Source of the DNA: Diadema setosum
Lineage: Eukaryota > Echinodermata > Echinoidea > Diadematoida > Diadematidae
Assembly: GCF_964275005.1 (NCBI RefSeq)
Contig: NC_092694.1
Span: 30,832,359 to 30,896,358, forward strand
DNA length: 64,000 nt
Direction of reading: 5' to 3'
Shown: positions 11,512-23,569 of the stretch, in pieces
Layout of the letters: the number at the start of each line of letters is the position of its first letter
Position numbering within the stretch: position 1 is the stretch's first letter
Notes under the pieces: generated by a model
Seen by the model: only the letters and a program-made list of their open reading frames with translations
Told to the model about the DNA's origin: nothing
The model's database searches: none
Position numbers and translations under genes: made by a program

Positions 11512-14500
11512 GGCCCTATATATGTATGTTTATATAGATATATTTGATTTATTTGATTTGATTTATTCATTCATCTGCAATTTTTTTATCAACATAATCA
11601 AACATAATATATACAAAATTAAATATGAAATTCATTATAACTAGTTTCTACAATTTCAACAATTTTGATTACAAAAACATTTGTGACACAATCACAGCTG
11701 TGTTATGAATTACATACAGAACGGTCGCCAATAATAAGCTATAAGCTTGACCCTTTGGCAACCGATGATACAATACGTTAATGCAATAAGAGAAGGGGGT
11801 CCAACATGATGCTCGTGGATAAGGGGGATAATAGGAGAGACAGAAAGAGCAAGAAAGAGAGGATGATAGAAACCTTCCGATACCAGGCTTGCCAGATCAA
11901 ACTCACAATAAATACATACAAAATGTCATGTACGTGATTATAGATTACAGTAATGTATTCACATTTCACACGCAAATAGACATGATACAGTGTATCGAAT
12001 AAAGGTTAGGCCCTACATTGACTTAAGAATAGAATGGAAGAGAAATAAGAGCAACTACGAAATATACACAGTTCAGCGCCCTACCAGGGCGTATAGATGA
12101 GTATAACTTGCCCGACATAACGAGAATAATAGACAGCACAGACAAAGACGTATGGGAGGAGCGCAGAATGGGCACAGGCAGGTGCTCCCGTATATGTGGA
12201 GAGTCTCAAGAACAAACATGTATAAAAGCCAGAGATAAAGAATGAATAGAGAGGGTTTCTGCAAAGAACATCACTGGTCGTGCTGGTACTGTGTGATCAA
12301 CATGTTCTTAACTGCTTTTTTTGAATGAATATATGGACTTGATGTTACGTAATTCAGGGGGTAATTTATTCCAAATATCTGGGCCGGCGTGTCTTGCGGA
12401 TTTGTGGGTTAAGAGTGTTTTGGGGTTACATAAGTGCACGTTTGTTGCTTGCCTTGTTGGATACGAATGAACTTCTGCATTTGAATTAAACATATTTTCG
12501 AACGAACACGGTAATGAATTAGTATTGAAGCGGAACATGAAAAGTGCGTTTTGCAGAATATGAATATCTTTTACCTTTAAAGTCTTAAATCTAGCCGATT
12601 ATTATTGTCACACGAATTATTTCTTCTTTGAAAACAGACTCCTTAAGGTTGCTGACTTGTTTTTATACAACTTAGGCACATTTATGTTTCAGTTATCAGC
12701 AAACGGCTTGCCTGACGTATTTACTCATATGTTTCAGAAAAACTATATCGTCCATGCTTACCCCACAAGACAAAGAGAATCACTTCACCTTCCACGTACT
12801 CGCACACTCCTTGCTCAAAAAACAATTGTTTTTACCGGACCTAAATTCTGGAATGATCTTCCCGCCGATTTAATCAATTGTTCTAGTATGTTTACATTTA
12901 AACAAAAATTGAAATTAATGTTAATAAATGAATATAATCAGTCTGTAATTATTACACCGGTATTTTTTCATGGAACCTGCGTTTACAAGCTTTGCTTTTG
13001 CGGTTCCATCATATTTCACAAGTTATAGAGAATAGTCTTATGTACATTGTGTATGCTGACACACTTTTTTCTGTTCATGTCCCGACGTAATGACATATTT
13101 TGTATCTTACTTGGTTTGTATTCTTTTTTTGGATGTATTTTGATGTCAAGTGAAATATGAAAATAAACGTGCTGGAACTGTTCACTGTGTCTCGAGTGCA
13201 AGACCAGTGCAGTTTCAGTTATTCAATTCAATTAAAAGAGAAAAAGAGGGGATCTGTGTGATCATAATAACCAGCATTTGCACATATACGAATAGCTTTC
13301 TTTTGCAATTTGAATATGGTATCACTGGCATACATCGAATTTGCCCATATGATATTACAATAAGAAATGTACGGTAAAACCAGTGTGTTATAAAGCATGA
13401 TTAAGATATCCAAAGGCAAATAGTGTTTTTAGTTTGCATGATATTCCAACATTTCGAGCAATGGGAGATGTGATATATTTCACATGGTCTTTCCAACTCA
13501 GATTTTCATTAATTATAATCCCAAGGAATTTAGTAGATGATTTCTTCTCAAGCGAAATACCATTTATTTTCAAATAACATTCAAAATCACTATCAATATT
13601 TTTCCTCGGATGTTTGAAATTCGTTTTAGGTAAATTCAAAGATAAAACATTACTTTTAAACCACTGAGACAATTTGGATAATTCAACATTAATGATCTAA
13701 CAAGACACCGAAAATCCGAGTTGGAGAGAAATACATTTGTATCACCAGTAAAAATGATGGATTGTAATATATTCGAAGCATTGGGTAAATCATTGATATA
13801 AAATAAAAACAACAATGGCCCTAATATTGACCCTTGCGCTACGCCGCATTCAATCAACACTGTTTCAGAATTACAGGCGTCAAAACATGTGTATTGCTTT
13901 CTATCGCATAAATAACTTGCGAACAGCTTGAGAGCAGTTCCTCTTATACCGTAATAATATAACTTTGACTATAAAATGGAACGGTCAAGAGTATCAAATG
14001 CTTTGCTCAAGTCCATGAAAACACCTACAACATGCTTTTGGTCAGCTAAAGCATTTGATACTCTATCATATAATTGAGCTAGTGCCAAATCAGTTGAATG
14101 TGATTTCCTGAATCCATACTGATCAGGATGCAGAATATTGTGTTTGGTCAAGAAATTTTCTAAACTATTGTATATGATTCTTTCCAATATTTCAGAAATA
14201 CTAGGTAACAAAGAAATGGGTTGGTATTACTAATACATGAAAAATCATCTTTTTTATACACAGGAATAATTTTTGCGATCTTGAGTGGGGTGGGGAATAT
14301 TCCGGATAATAAAGAGAGATTGAAGATATGAGAGAGAGGCGTAATAATCAATTCAATAATGTGCTTCAAAAAACAGTGATAATTTCGTCGTAACCAGCAG
14401 AATGTGATGATTTCAAAGTTAATGTTATATCTATAATTTCTTTCTGATCAGTATATATTATCTATATAACCATAACAATAAATCTGATATCCCTAGATCC

Positions 14501-14980
14501 GAGAAGTATGTCCAAGGAAAGATTGCCACAATCAAGCGGGGCGATGAACTTGCGGACACTGGTGACGTGTACGAAACTGTCGCACAAACCGACACGCCTG
14601 ACGTCAAGACTTGTTCGAATACGTCTGGGTATGAGGAGGTATCGAAGACTGCACAAAACCATGACAACGAGGATGAATCAGCCACTGAACAACCTCCAGA
14701 CCAGAATCTGGGAGAAGAGCTAGCGAAGGGAGACACACCTCCGGTGGACAATTTGTTCGATGATAAGTATTATGACGTTCTTCATATCGATTCTGAGATC
14801 GGAAAAGATAGTCATCGTGTTAAAGGAGAGCCACGTCACAATGGTAATAACGATTCGTCGGGTGCTGATACAAGTGACTATTATTCACTGGTGATTCCTG
14901 CCAATGGTGGGCTGGAAAACAATGCTACAAACCAGCATGAACCAGTGTGTAGCAGTGATGTGTACGGAGAACCAGCTTGA
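9481..14980 (+). CDS. Putative single-pass transmembrane adaptor/receptor tail with tyrosine motifs (3 exons, 197 aa)
   Basis: I do not recognise a named orthologue. Model exons: 9481-9487, 10428-10530 and 14497-14980. Splice phases agree (GTAATA donor, CAG acceptor; GTGAGT donor, TAG acceptor). The product begins MQGCPGCP, followed by a membrane segment at about residues 9-31, a juxtamembrane HRCQKG with a cysteine that could be palmitoylated, and an acidic 160-residue tail. Tyrosine sites in the tail are VYETV (Y62), SGYEEV (Y82), YYDVL (Y129), SDYYSL (Y165) and VYGEP (Y193). Y82 and Y165 fit the ITIM pattern (S-x-Y-x-x-V/L). The minimal outer part resembles LAT/PAG-type adaptors, which recruit SH2 proteins beneath the plasma membrane. 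An in-frame stop at 9439 precedes the chosen ATG, which has G at -3. Alternatively, the phase-1 membrane exon joins an ectodomain exon I did not find. The tail exon is strong; the 7-nt coding first exon is the weak point. Confidence 0.6.
10071..10397. mobile_element. Palindromic TTAA element, family B copy 1
   Basis: The two halves are inverted copies of each other: CAATCCGTTCAAAAGTTATGA near 10166 and its complement CTTTTGAACGGATTGTCCGA near 10291. The right end is CCTTTAA; the left is AAAGACAAGTTCAC. It matches 57708-58288 and 59223-59850. It ends 30 bp before the transmembrane exon at 10428. Confidence 0.8.
10569..10598. repeat. Poly(G) tract
   Basis: A run of about 18 G followed by further G-rich sequence, shortly after the transmembrane exon. 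Confidence 0.9.
10887..10947. repeat. (TA)n microsatellite
   Basis: About 60 bp of pure TA. Confidence 0.95.
11443..11515. repeat. (ACAG)n(CA)n(TA)n compound microsatellite
   Basis: ACAG units pass into a CA run and a short TA run. Just before them, CTCCTTCCGGCTCCTTCCGACTT forms short direct repeats. Confidence 0.9.
11540..14455 (-). mobile_element. CR1/Jockey-group LINE, 5'-truncated, interrupted by a second LINE
   Basis: On the minus strand the reverse transcriptase reads in order. IIPVYKKDD is near 14255, then LPSISEILERIIYNSL (14211 down) and HPDQYGFRKSHSTDLA with VFMDLSKAFDTLD (palm A, to 13969). After these come GVAQGSILGPLLF (about 13845), the palm C region and KFLGIIINENLSWKDHV. The C-terminal segment continues at 12538-12308 (HSYPTRQATNVHL ... 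GPDIWNKLPPELR). The palm C box reads FTGD in place of FADD, and frames are broken in several places, so it is dead. A tail of AAATC/ATGAATGA-like units ends near 11540. The element lies in the second intron of the adaptor-like gene. Its 5' end is about 40 bp from the exon 3 acceptor. An unrelated piece in the opposite orientation fills about 12545-13220. Confidence 0.8.
12590..13220 (+). mobile_element. CR1-group LINE 3' end, nested inside the minus-strand LINE
   Basis: A forward open frame encodes the typical C-terminal tail of CR1-type LINEs: ADLFLYNLGTFMFQL, then HAYPTRQRESLHLPRTRTLL, GPKFWNDLPADL and FKQKLKLML, with the stop at 13026-13028. A 3' UTR with AATAAA near 13160 follows. It aligns in style to the interrupted host element's own tail (YPTRQ ... 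GPDIWNKLP) but differs in sequence, so it is a different subfamily. Its insertion separates the host LINE's coding parts at 13228 and 12538. Boundaries are good to about 40 bp. Confidence 0.75.
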
Positions 14981-15712
14981 CTCTTCAATTACCATTATAA
15001 TTGTGATTTTCATTCTGCGAAGATTTCTCCACATTTCACATCATACGTTAAGAACTCCTTGAATATCATAATCATAATTATCCCCTTCTGCAAATTCTAA
15101 TAAGCAGACAAAGAGAAGGCTCACACTACAATAACTTTTTGGAACTGGAGGTTAATGATGTAGCCACCCTCGCTAATGCAAATATAGTGTTCTTATTTTC
15201 TCACGAGCAGCTTACACATTTTTTCCATTTCTTTCATCCTGAAAAACGAGATAACCGGCGTTATCACAATATCAGAAATACTGTTAGTCGTCAATATCCT
15301 AACACAAAAAAGAAATGTCGTTGATTTGGAACTCATTATTATCAAATGGTCTTGAGGTACACGCTAAAAGGAAATTGGTTGAGCTTTGCACATTAACATT
15401 TCCGTTTAAGCATTTCCATAAGCATTTTCATATGCTCTGAAGAATTAAGGTCTATTTTCAAAGCGCTTTGAATGTCTTTGTATGTATGTAATGTATGACT
15501 ATTTGCTCTATTTAATTGCTTCACAGTTTGGTGGTTTTTATGTCGTACTTTGACTATACATTGGTGAACTTGTCATATGGCATGGGATTCATTGGGTTTA
15601 TTTCTGTTTACCAATGCACTCTACTTTTTTCATCTAATCACATATTCTGTTTGTACGTATTGTACATATTGTATGTATTATCCATTTCTTTTGTTTCTAT
15701 AATGACGGAAGT

Positions 15713-16083
15713 TTAAAGGGGATTGCTAGTAACTGTTCAGTGGGAATCAGTGGGAATGCTGGGGATGATTGTTCCAATTCTTGTGCGATTCATTTAAGAG
15801 TACATAATGTATCTATTGTTGTGTGAAAATTATTTGCTTCAGAATGGTCTCATATTCAAGTATACTGTGTAGTTTAATGTTTCCAGGCTAGCATGCCTGT
15901 ACAGTGACGGGGCATTAAACTGCACATTACTTGAATATGAGGCCATTCTGAAGGAAATAATTTTCACACAATAATATTATAATATAATGCACTCTTTCAT
16001 GAATCGCACAAGAATTGGAACAATCACCCCCAGCATTCCCACTGATTCCCACTGATCATGCAGTTACTAGCCATCCCCTTTAA
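15713..16083. mobile_element. Palindromic TTAA element, family A copy 1 (371 bp)
   Basis: It starts TTAAAGGGGATTGCTAGTAAC and ends GTTACTAGCCATCCCCTTTAA. The two roughly 170-bp halves are inverted copies, both including CAGTGGGAATCAGTGGGAAT and the ATTATTTGCTTCAGAATGG block. A short spacer around TGTACAGTGACGGGGC separates them. The other copies are at 21202-21566 and 33081-33448. No coding capacity. Confidence 0.9.
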
Positions 16084-16856
16084 CAAATCTTAATCTGATG
16101 TTAAACAAAATATAAAGAAGACTGGACTTTACATTTTCTTGTGTCATGAATTTCAAACTATACAAAAATGTTTTAAGTACCGTACATCACTGTTACAGGT
16201 ACGAAGGTATGTCATTCAAGTATTTGAACGATCAGTTTCTATTTTCATGGATACCCCTATGATTTCTTTCGCTAAATAATGCTTTTTATCGAAAGATCAG
16301 TATCAGTCTTCCAGTCTTACATACATATTACTTTTGTGACTCATTTGGTTTGCACATAAAAACAATGTATACATTGATATAATATTGTGTATCCAAATCG
16401 TCATACAGATTAGTAAGCATAATTAAGAAAACACCAAACCAGGCTAGTTGTGATAATACGTTTGGTCATTGAAATCCATTTGAATGCCTACTGCGTTTGT
16501 CACAGAACAGATATCTTGCAATTTATAACATTTTTTTTTAACAAGAACATAAATGTTCAATTGAACATCAGAATATTCTCCTTAAACAAAATAATGAATA
16601 CGACATAGGCAAATTATGACGAATAAGTGGATTGATTGTGCGAATTAGACTGCAAATCAAATACATTGCATGGAATTTTACTATGTATAGGGTCATATTG
16701 ATGTACCTGAGAATGATTTCAATTGATTTTGTGCTATGTAAATGCTATTTATATAATGATTATACTGCACTTATAACTTATAATCCATGTATTACTTTAC
16801 ATTGCCAGGGATGGATGTAGTAAACACTAATATGATTTGTGTGGAAACATAGTAAA

Positions 16857-16950
16857 TGAAATGAAAGAATGAATGAATGAATAAATAAATGAATGAATGA
16901 ATGAATGAATGATTGAATGAAGGAATGAATGAATGAATCAATCAATCAAA
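16857..16950. repeat. (TGAA)n microsatellite
   Basis: TGAA units with occasional TAAA and TGAT variants. It could be the 3' tail of a LINE whose body lies to the left, but no coding remnant is visible. Confidence 0.9.
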
Positions 16951-18689
16951 TAGGAGAAATGTCCTTTCTAACTTTTGATTCGTTGCTCAAAAACGCAACG
17001 CATACTGCAGTACCTGATACATGATCACTAAAAATTAAATACAGAAGAACCTCAGACACCAGAAGATCTCGATACAGAAGTCTGGAGTAGCATAGGCCTA
17101 GTGATACAACCCTTTGTACTCTGTACATACTTTTATCTAAATTGTCAAAGTTATTCACATTTAACACACTCCGACTTTGACATTACCATAATTGCTTAGC
17201 GCATATTATTGTGTCATTTAATTAAATATTGTGCAATATTTTACACAAATAATGCGCTAACCCCATTTATGTTATTATCGTGGAGTGGAATTTCACATTG
17301 TTGAGCACGTGCCATGAAGAAAACCTGTAAAATTGAGGGTTTGATCGTTTCGTGTTTGTTATCAAGACCTATATCGCTTGTTATAGCGGATTGTGTATTT
17401 GAAGATATAACGCCACCTCCAGAATACGAGCCCATATTAATGATCACGACTTCCCTAATTTGTACTATCCTAGATTTCAATTGATGCTTAGATTTTCTTT
17501 CATCAAATCAATTTCTGTTTCGATCGCTTGACGGCATCACAAAAGCCTAACGAAACAAAACTCAAGTGAGGAGAGAAAGAGAGGGAGAGAGAGAGAGAGC
17601 GAGCGGGAGAGAGGTAGTGAACTGACGGGGAGTATTGCCATGCTTGTTATTATGCCTTATAAGAATACATCACTAGAATGAAGAATGAAAAGTCCTTCAT
17701 TCTCCTATTAAAGGGGTTTCTTTCGCCAAAAAACAGTAATTTCATTCCCGATATAGGAGTTTAAATGAAAAAAAAGAAGAAATAAACTTATTTTCTAGTT
17801 CTAAATGTTTTCAAAGGAGTCCCAAGCTGGAAAAGGGGGAAAAATGAGCCAAATTTGGTGGAGATGGCTTCTGCTAGTGATTACACTACAGCTGAATCAA
17901 GTGACCTTCCAGTTGACCCCATCGTTGTACATGTAGAAACTGACTGATGGAATTCATTCACTTCCATGTAAATGAATCAAAATGTGATGAAATGCAGTTC
18001 AAACTGTTATATATATAACTGCCATAATGTTGACAGTGATATAACTTGTCAAATTAAGACCCCAGGGGCAGTTGGAAGTACCAAAATAGTAAAAAGTATT
18101 CGTTTTAACAATTTTCTTAACCTTTTCCTTGATAAAATGCTAATTATCTCAAAAGTCTAAAATTTTGGACAAAAGTACTAAAACTTGAAAAGCCTTGATC
18201 AGATTTACCTCAAACTTGGCAGGAATATTTATTTTGTTTCCACACAACAAACAATCCTATGAGGGATTATCTTTGTATAGGTACCCCACAAGCAAAGTTA
18301 TCAACACAGATCTTAAAGTCAATTTCTTGTTTTTCTTTAAAATATTTTAATTATAGTATACGTAAATGATGAAAATTATGCCAATGGTCTCATAGGATTG
18401 TTAAACATACCATGTGGCATCAAATTCAGTTTATACTACATTATGTATTGAGATAGTTTATCAGTTTGAGAAGTAGCGTGAAGACTATTGCACTACAATT
18501 TGTTGTGAATATTAATGACCTTGAGAAATTTGCATGTAATTTGCATATATAATGATATAATTACAAATCTCAAGAAGATTCAGATTCTCCAGTGTCTCAT
18601 ATTTCTAAATATATAGTTTGCAAGATTTTACTTCTTCAGGTAAAGATATATTCCCAATTCTGTAATGCCATGAGATTCACACCATTTTA

Positions 18690-18750
18690 CCAGACTGGCG
18701 ATGTCCCTCCATGACCACCATAAATTTCGGCGGGATCCGATCGGATTGTC
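18690..18750 (+). repeat. Low-copy repeat upstream of PPIE
   Basis: The words GATGTCCCT, CCACCAT and TCGGCGGGATCCGATCG recur in the same order at about 7377-7421 (TCGGCGGAATCCGATCG). It lies about 200 bp before the PPIE start codon, so it may contribute promoter sequence. Function unknown. Confidence 0.5.
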
Positions 18751-18943
18751 GAGGTATCACATATCCTCCCGCAGCAGGGTGACTGACAAGACGTACGGAC
18801 TCATACGTACACTGTCCACACGTCACGTCCGATATTAGTACACGTGCATAATCAGTAGCGTGTCATCGTCTCGTCGCGTCGTCGACGATTCTTGTATAAA
18901 CTCTAGTCTGGGCGGACACATGCGAAGACTGACGGAAAGGACA

Positions 18944-21900
18944 ATGTCGACCACAACAAACTCTAAAAGAATTGCCTATGTCGGTGAGTTATGCATTATC
19001 TCATTGTCAGCAGTGACCGTTACCATTTTGAATACCTTATCTAGAATATAGATTAAACATGAAATAACAAAGCGTAGCGTGACAAAGTGGAGTAGCGTCT
19101 ACCGGCTGCAGTCCCACTCCACCAAATCGGCGTAAGGGATATTTTCCTCCCTGACTCGGAGTCATTACTCATATCATATCGATAGATCTAGTTACTTAGC
19201 TCTATATGGTCTAATTTATTCGCATTGTCAACACATTTACCATAGGGCTTAGGCTTTAGCTTTGAAATAGTCCTGCTCATACGGAAATTTTGGGGAACTA
19301 CAAATTATGTGGACTGTCATGACGAATGGTTAGATAGATTTTAATTGTAATTCATCCACGTGTTTTACTTTTTTTTTTTTGTCTTTGCGTGTCGTGTATG
19401 TGCAGTGTGGACATGAGTAATTTCTACACAAACTGTATCTGTCAATTTACACGGTAAAACTAAAAGTTATTAAATAGTTAATAGGGGCTCTAGAACCCCC
19501 TCTTACAGTTACTGATAAACCTGTCTAACGTGACAACTGTAAACAGCATGTGTTGTGTTCATGTTGATCGCGTGTTGATGTGATTGGAATTTCAGAAAAC
19601 AATATGTTTGCAGTTGATGTTTTGTTCTTCCTATTCATCTTAATCTAGAACTCTGCTAGAAGTTAAATTTACCGAACACTAACCCACAACTGTAGAAGTA
19701 CAAATAACGTTAGTAATAGAAGTCAATTCCAATGTGTTGTAATTCCCATGGACAAAATCATGTTCTGGGCAATTCCGCGGTTAGTAACGTTACATTTGAA
19801 CAAATTTAGATATTTGTTTTTACCACTAAATTACCATTTATTCACTTCAAGTCAAAATTATGTCAAAAACATGTTCATCCTTCCCAGGTTTATGATACAG
19901 AAAAGAATGAACACAATCCAAGAAATATTAGAATTGCTATAGCAACTTAAAGGGCTGGTTAGTAACGTTACGAAAAAAGGACATGACAAAAAAATCAATG
20001 TCTTGTAACAAAAAGTGTGCAAAAATTCAAGTTACTTCAAACAAAGTGTTGCATTAATTTCAATTATTGCATCATGACAAATGTTCATGCAAATTTTTTT
20101 AGCAGTTCGACCAATAATTTTTTAGCCAGACCCCCAAAAGCATGGTTAGTAACGTTACGGTTAGTAATGTTACATTTGTCCAGAGTAATTCCGCAGGTCA
20201 TTTCACCCTTTTGTAATTGACAAAATGTCACATGACTTCTGGAGTATTTAAATGTATTCATCTTTTACCCTTTAGCAAAACTTTGAGGAAAAAATTTCAA
20301 AGGAACCCACTGTAATTTGTATTTAAGTGAATTTCAGCGTCCCCAGTCCCACATGTACATTTTAAATGATGGTTTTAGATCTCACAAAATCAATGAATAC
20401 GAAAAACAAAATCTACTGAATTTGAAAGACCCTAATGATTGGTGAACATCCATGGCATTAGTTGATACCTAGATTAAAGGGTAAGATAAAGAGGCACATT
20501 TCTTTTATCCATGTCATGTCCACCTAACTGCGGAATTGCCCTTCTACACTCTTGGCCTCAACTACTAACATTAAATTTTACCATACTACACTAGTACAGG
20601 GAATAATTTTCCTGGTATCGCATCGCAATTTGCTATGCATTTTTACAACACTGGTATACAAACTAACTTGTGTAGCTGTTTTCTTCCATAGAACTGTACA
20701 GGATACCATTTGAAATATTGTTCATCATCTGAAACTGCTAATCAAATTTGAGGTGGAAAATTATTCCATGCCATATCAGTGCATGTCATGCAGAGCTGCA
20801 GAACTGTAGGGCTGCAACCAAAAGAACACATTTTGCAAAAATATTCCTACTGTACAGGGTTGGTAAAATCTTGATTGAAATGTCAAAGTATTGGTTCAGG
20901 TACTTACATATGTATGGTAAGTTTTTGTCCACTTTTTAGAATTTTATGAAATCTACAAGTATTTATGAAGAGTTCCTTCTCAAAAGTGCTAAATCGACTT
21001 TCAGTCAAAAGGAGAAAAAGTAAAGCCCTCATTTTTATTTCACAGGCCTCTGAAGCCTTTTCATGCAGTGACTAATTTAAAATGTCCTACAGGCTACCAT
21101 GTTGTTTATGATTACACCATACCTCATAATAAACAGGATCAAGGAAATGTGCCTTCGTTTATAGAGCAGACAAATCAGTGCCTACACTGATACAAATGTA
21201 TTTAAAGGGGAAGGCTAGTAACTGATCAGTGGGAATCAGTGGAAATGCTGGGAGATGATTGTTCCAATCCTTATGGGATTCATTCAAGAGTTCATTGTAT
21301 ATCTATTGTTGTGTGAAAATGATTTGCTTCAGAATGGTCTCATATTCAAGTAATGTGCAGTTTAATGCTTCCAGGTTAGCGTCCCTGGTCAGTGACGGAG
21401 CCTTAATCTGCACATTACTTGAATATGAGACCGTTCTGAAGCAAATCATTTTCACACAACAATAGATATACAATGAACTCTTGAATGAATCCCATAAGGA
21501 TTGGAACAATCATCTCCCAGCATTTCCACTGATTCCCACTGATCAGTTACTAGCCTTCCCCTTTAATGAATTGATATTTTGGGGGATTTTATGGACTTGC
21601 CGCCTTTTGAAACAAAACTTGTATCACAGAGATTTACGAGTGTGTGATTAGCTACTACTTTTTGTGACTTTGTGCATTTTCCTGGGATGATTTGTTATCC
21701 CTGTGTATTCTCTTTTGTTCATCCCTCCAAAGAATTTAATACATGTGGAAATGAATATTTCTCAGCCAGTCATTGCATATTTTGTATGTGGGTATTTACA
21801 ATCTGGGAAGCTACACAGCTACAATGTAAGAAAGCCAGCCTGCCTGGCATTTTTCACGGGTCAAAGTGCAATAAAGTTAATGACACTGGTTTCTGATTGG

Positions 21901-21962
21901 CTCCTGCTGGATGTAGCACCTTTGGAACAAGGCTTGTTTCTCTTTGCCTGATTTCTATTATA

Positions 21963-21996
<34 letters not shown>

Positions 21997-23495
21997 TTTT
22001 TTTTCTGGTAAGGATCCCATTCTTCAGAGTTTACTGTATGGGACTTTTAATAATGAATTAAATTTCTGTGAGAAAGTCCTATTTCATAAAAAATAGATTT
22101 GAAGCATCTTTTGGAGAGGAACTTGTATGTAACAGTATTTGCACCTTTGACTAATATATGGATTTGCCTTTTCTGTTTTATCTCCTTGCCTCTCCAGGGG
22201 GCTTGGCTGAGGAGGTTGATGAGAAAACCCTTCATGCAGCATTCATCCCCTTCGGCGACATCATGGACATTCAGATCCCGCTGGACTATGAGACCGAAAA
22301 ACACCGTGGCTTTGCCTTTGTCGAGTTTGAGTTTGCCGAGGTACATGTATGTCTATTTGAGGCAGCACATTTTTTTGCAGGATGAGCTTGGTACTTGTAC
22401 GTACTTGACTGCACAGGAGACTTTCATTATAACAAAGTCCTCAAGACCAGCAGTATATTTATTAAACTTATATTGAAATTTTGTTGTAGCCTCACAAACA
22501 AAGTATAGAGGTAGTGATCTTGGGATCTGATATGAATTTTTACTTCATTGTAATGAAATATAGTTACAACCATGTTTGTTATAACTGAAGCATGCTGCTT
22601 TTCTTGCCCGTAAAGTTAGCATTCATAGTGATTGGAGTATAAAATACTTGCGATAGTTTAAATGGTGAAAGAGTGTAAAGTACATCTGCTGCTTTGTTAC
22701 TGAGCTTGAGAAGGCTATCCAGTTGCCATGATGCCCAGCTCATGTCTTTGCTGAATGGATAATTGTCCAGTCTCTTGGTGTGCCCAGTGATGAATGAATG
22801 AGAAATGGACTGTCTAAAATTATTTATTAATGTATGAGACTCTCACACATCTGTGTACAGGAGAAGTGCAGAGTGCGCAAACGGCGAACGTTTGGCACTA
22901 ACTTTAGGGTGGGAATCATTCATTCACGTGTGTAATTTTGACTCTGCTGAAAGGCTGATAGTTAGAGGGGACTAAGGCAAAGGAAAGAGCTGTTTATGAG
23001 TCAGATTTTATCCCATATTTATTTTTTTTTTTTGTATTTATGTTCAATAGTTCAGAAGCTTCAAGAAAAATCATAATGGAAATTAATGAGACTTTTTTTC
23101 ATTTCACAACTCTGTTGTGTCTTTAAAATGTCAAAGAATAAAACATGGAGTTTGGCTTCCATTACTTTTGCACTATCTGACCAGTCACTGTCATAACTCC
23201 ACAATCTTTCCCAGTATGATGATTGTGTAATTTCTTTTTTGGCAATATTTCTTTTCTTACAGGACTGTGCAGCTGCAATTGATAACATGGTGAGTATGAT
23301 GCTCCTGAGATGTGATACACATTTTGCCATTGTGCACTGGACAAAATGAGGAGCAGCCAAAACATTTTCTTTGTGAGCAAGTCTCCCAAAAGATTTGTCC
23401 ATTGAGTAAAGCAAAAAGATAAGTAAACTGTCAATGCAGTGCAGAAAATGTGTAAACTACAGTATTTTAGAACAGATTGTCACATTTTACCAATA

Positions 23496-23569
<74 letters not shown>

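Larger units (their letters stand above)
14981..18850. other. Intergenic stretch between adaptor-like gene and PPIE
   Basis: I see no coding exon. It holds the family A palindrome (15713-16083), a TGAA microsatellite (16857-16950) and a GA-rich run (about 17573-17612). The segment at 18100-18620 has the look of an old interspersed repeat, but I found no second copy in the window. Confidence 0.5.

Noticed and set aside
22047-22346. 99-residue minus-strand frame over PPIE exon 2
   Set aside because: Antisense shadow; the plus-strand RRM exon explains the open frame.
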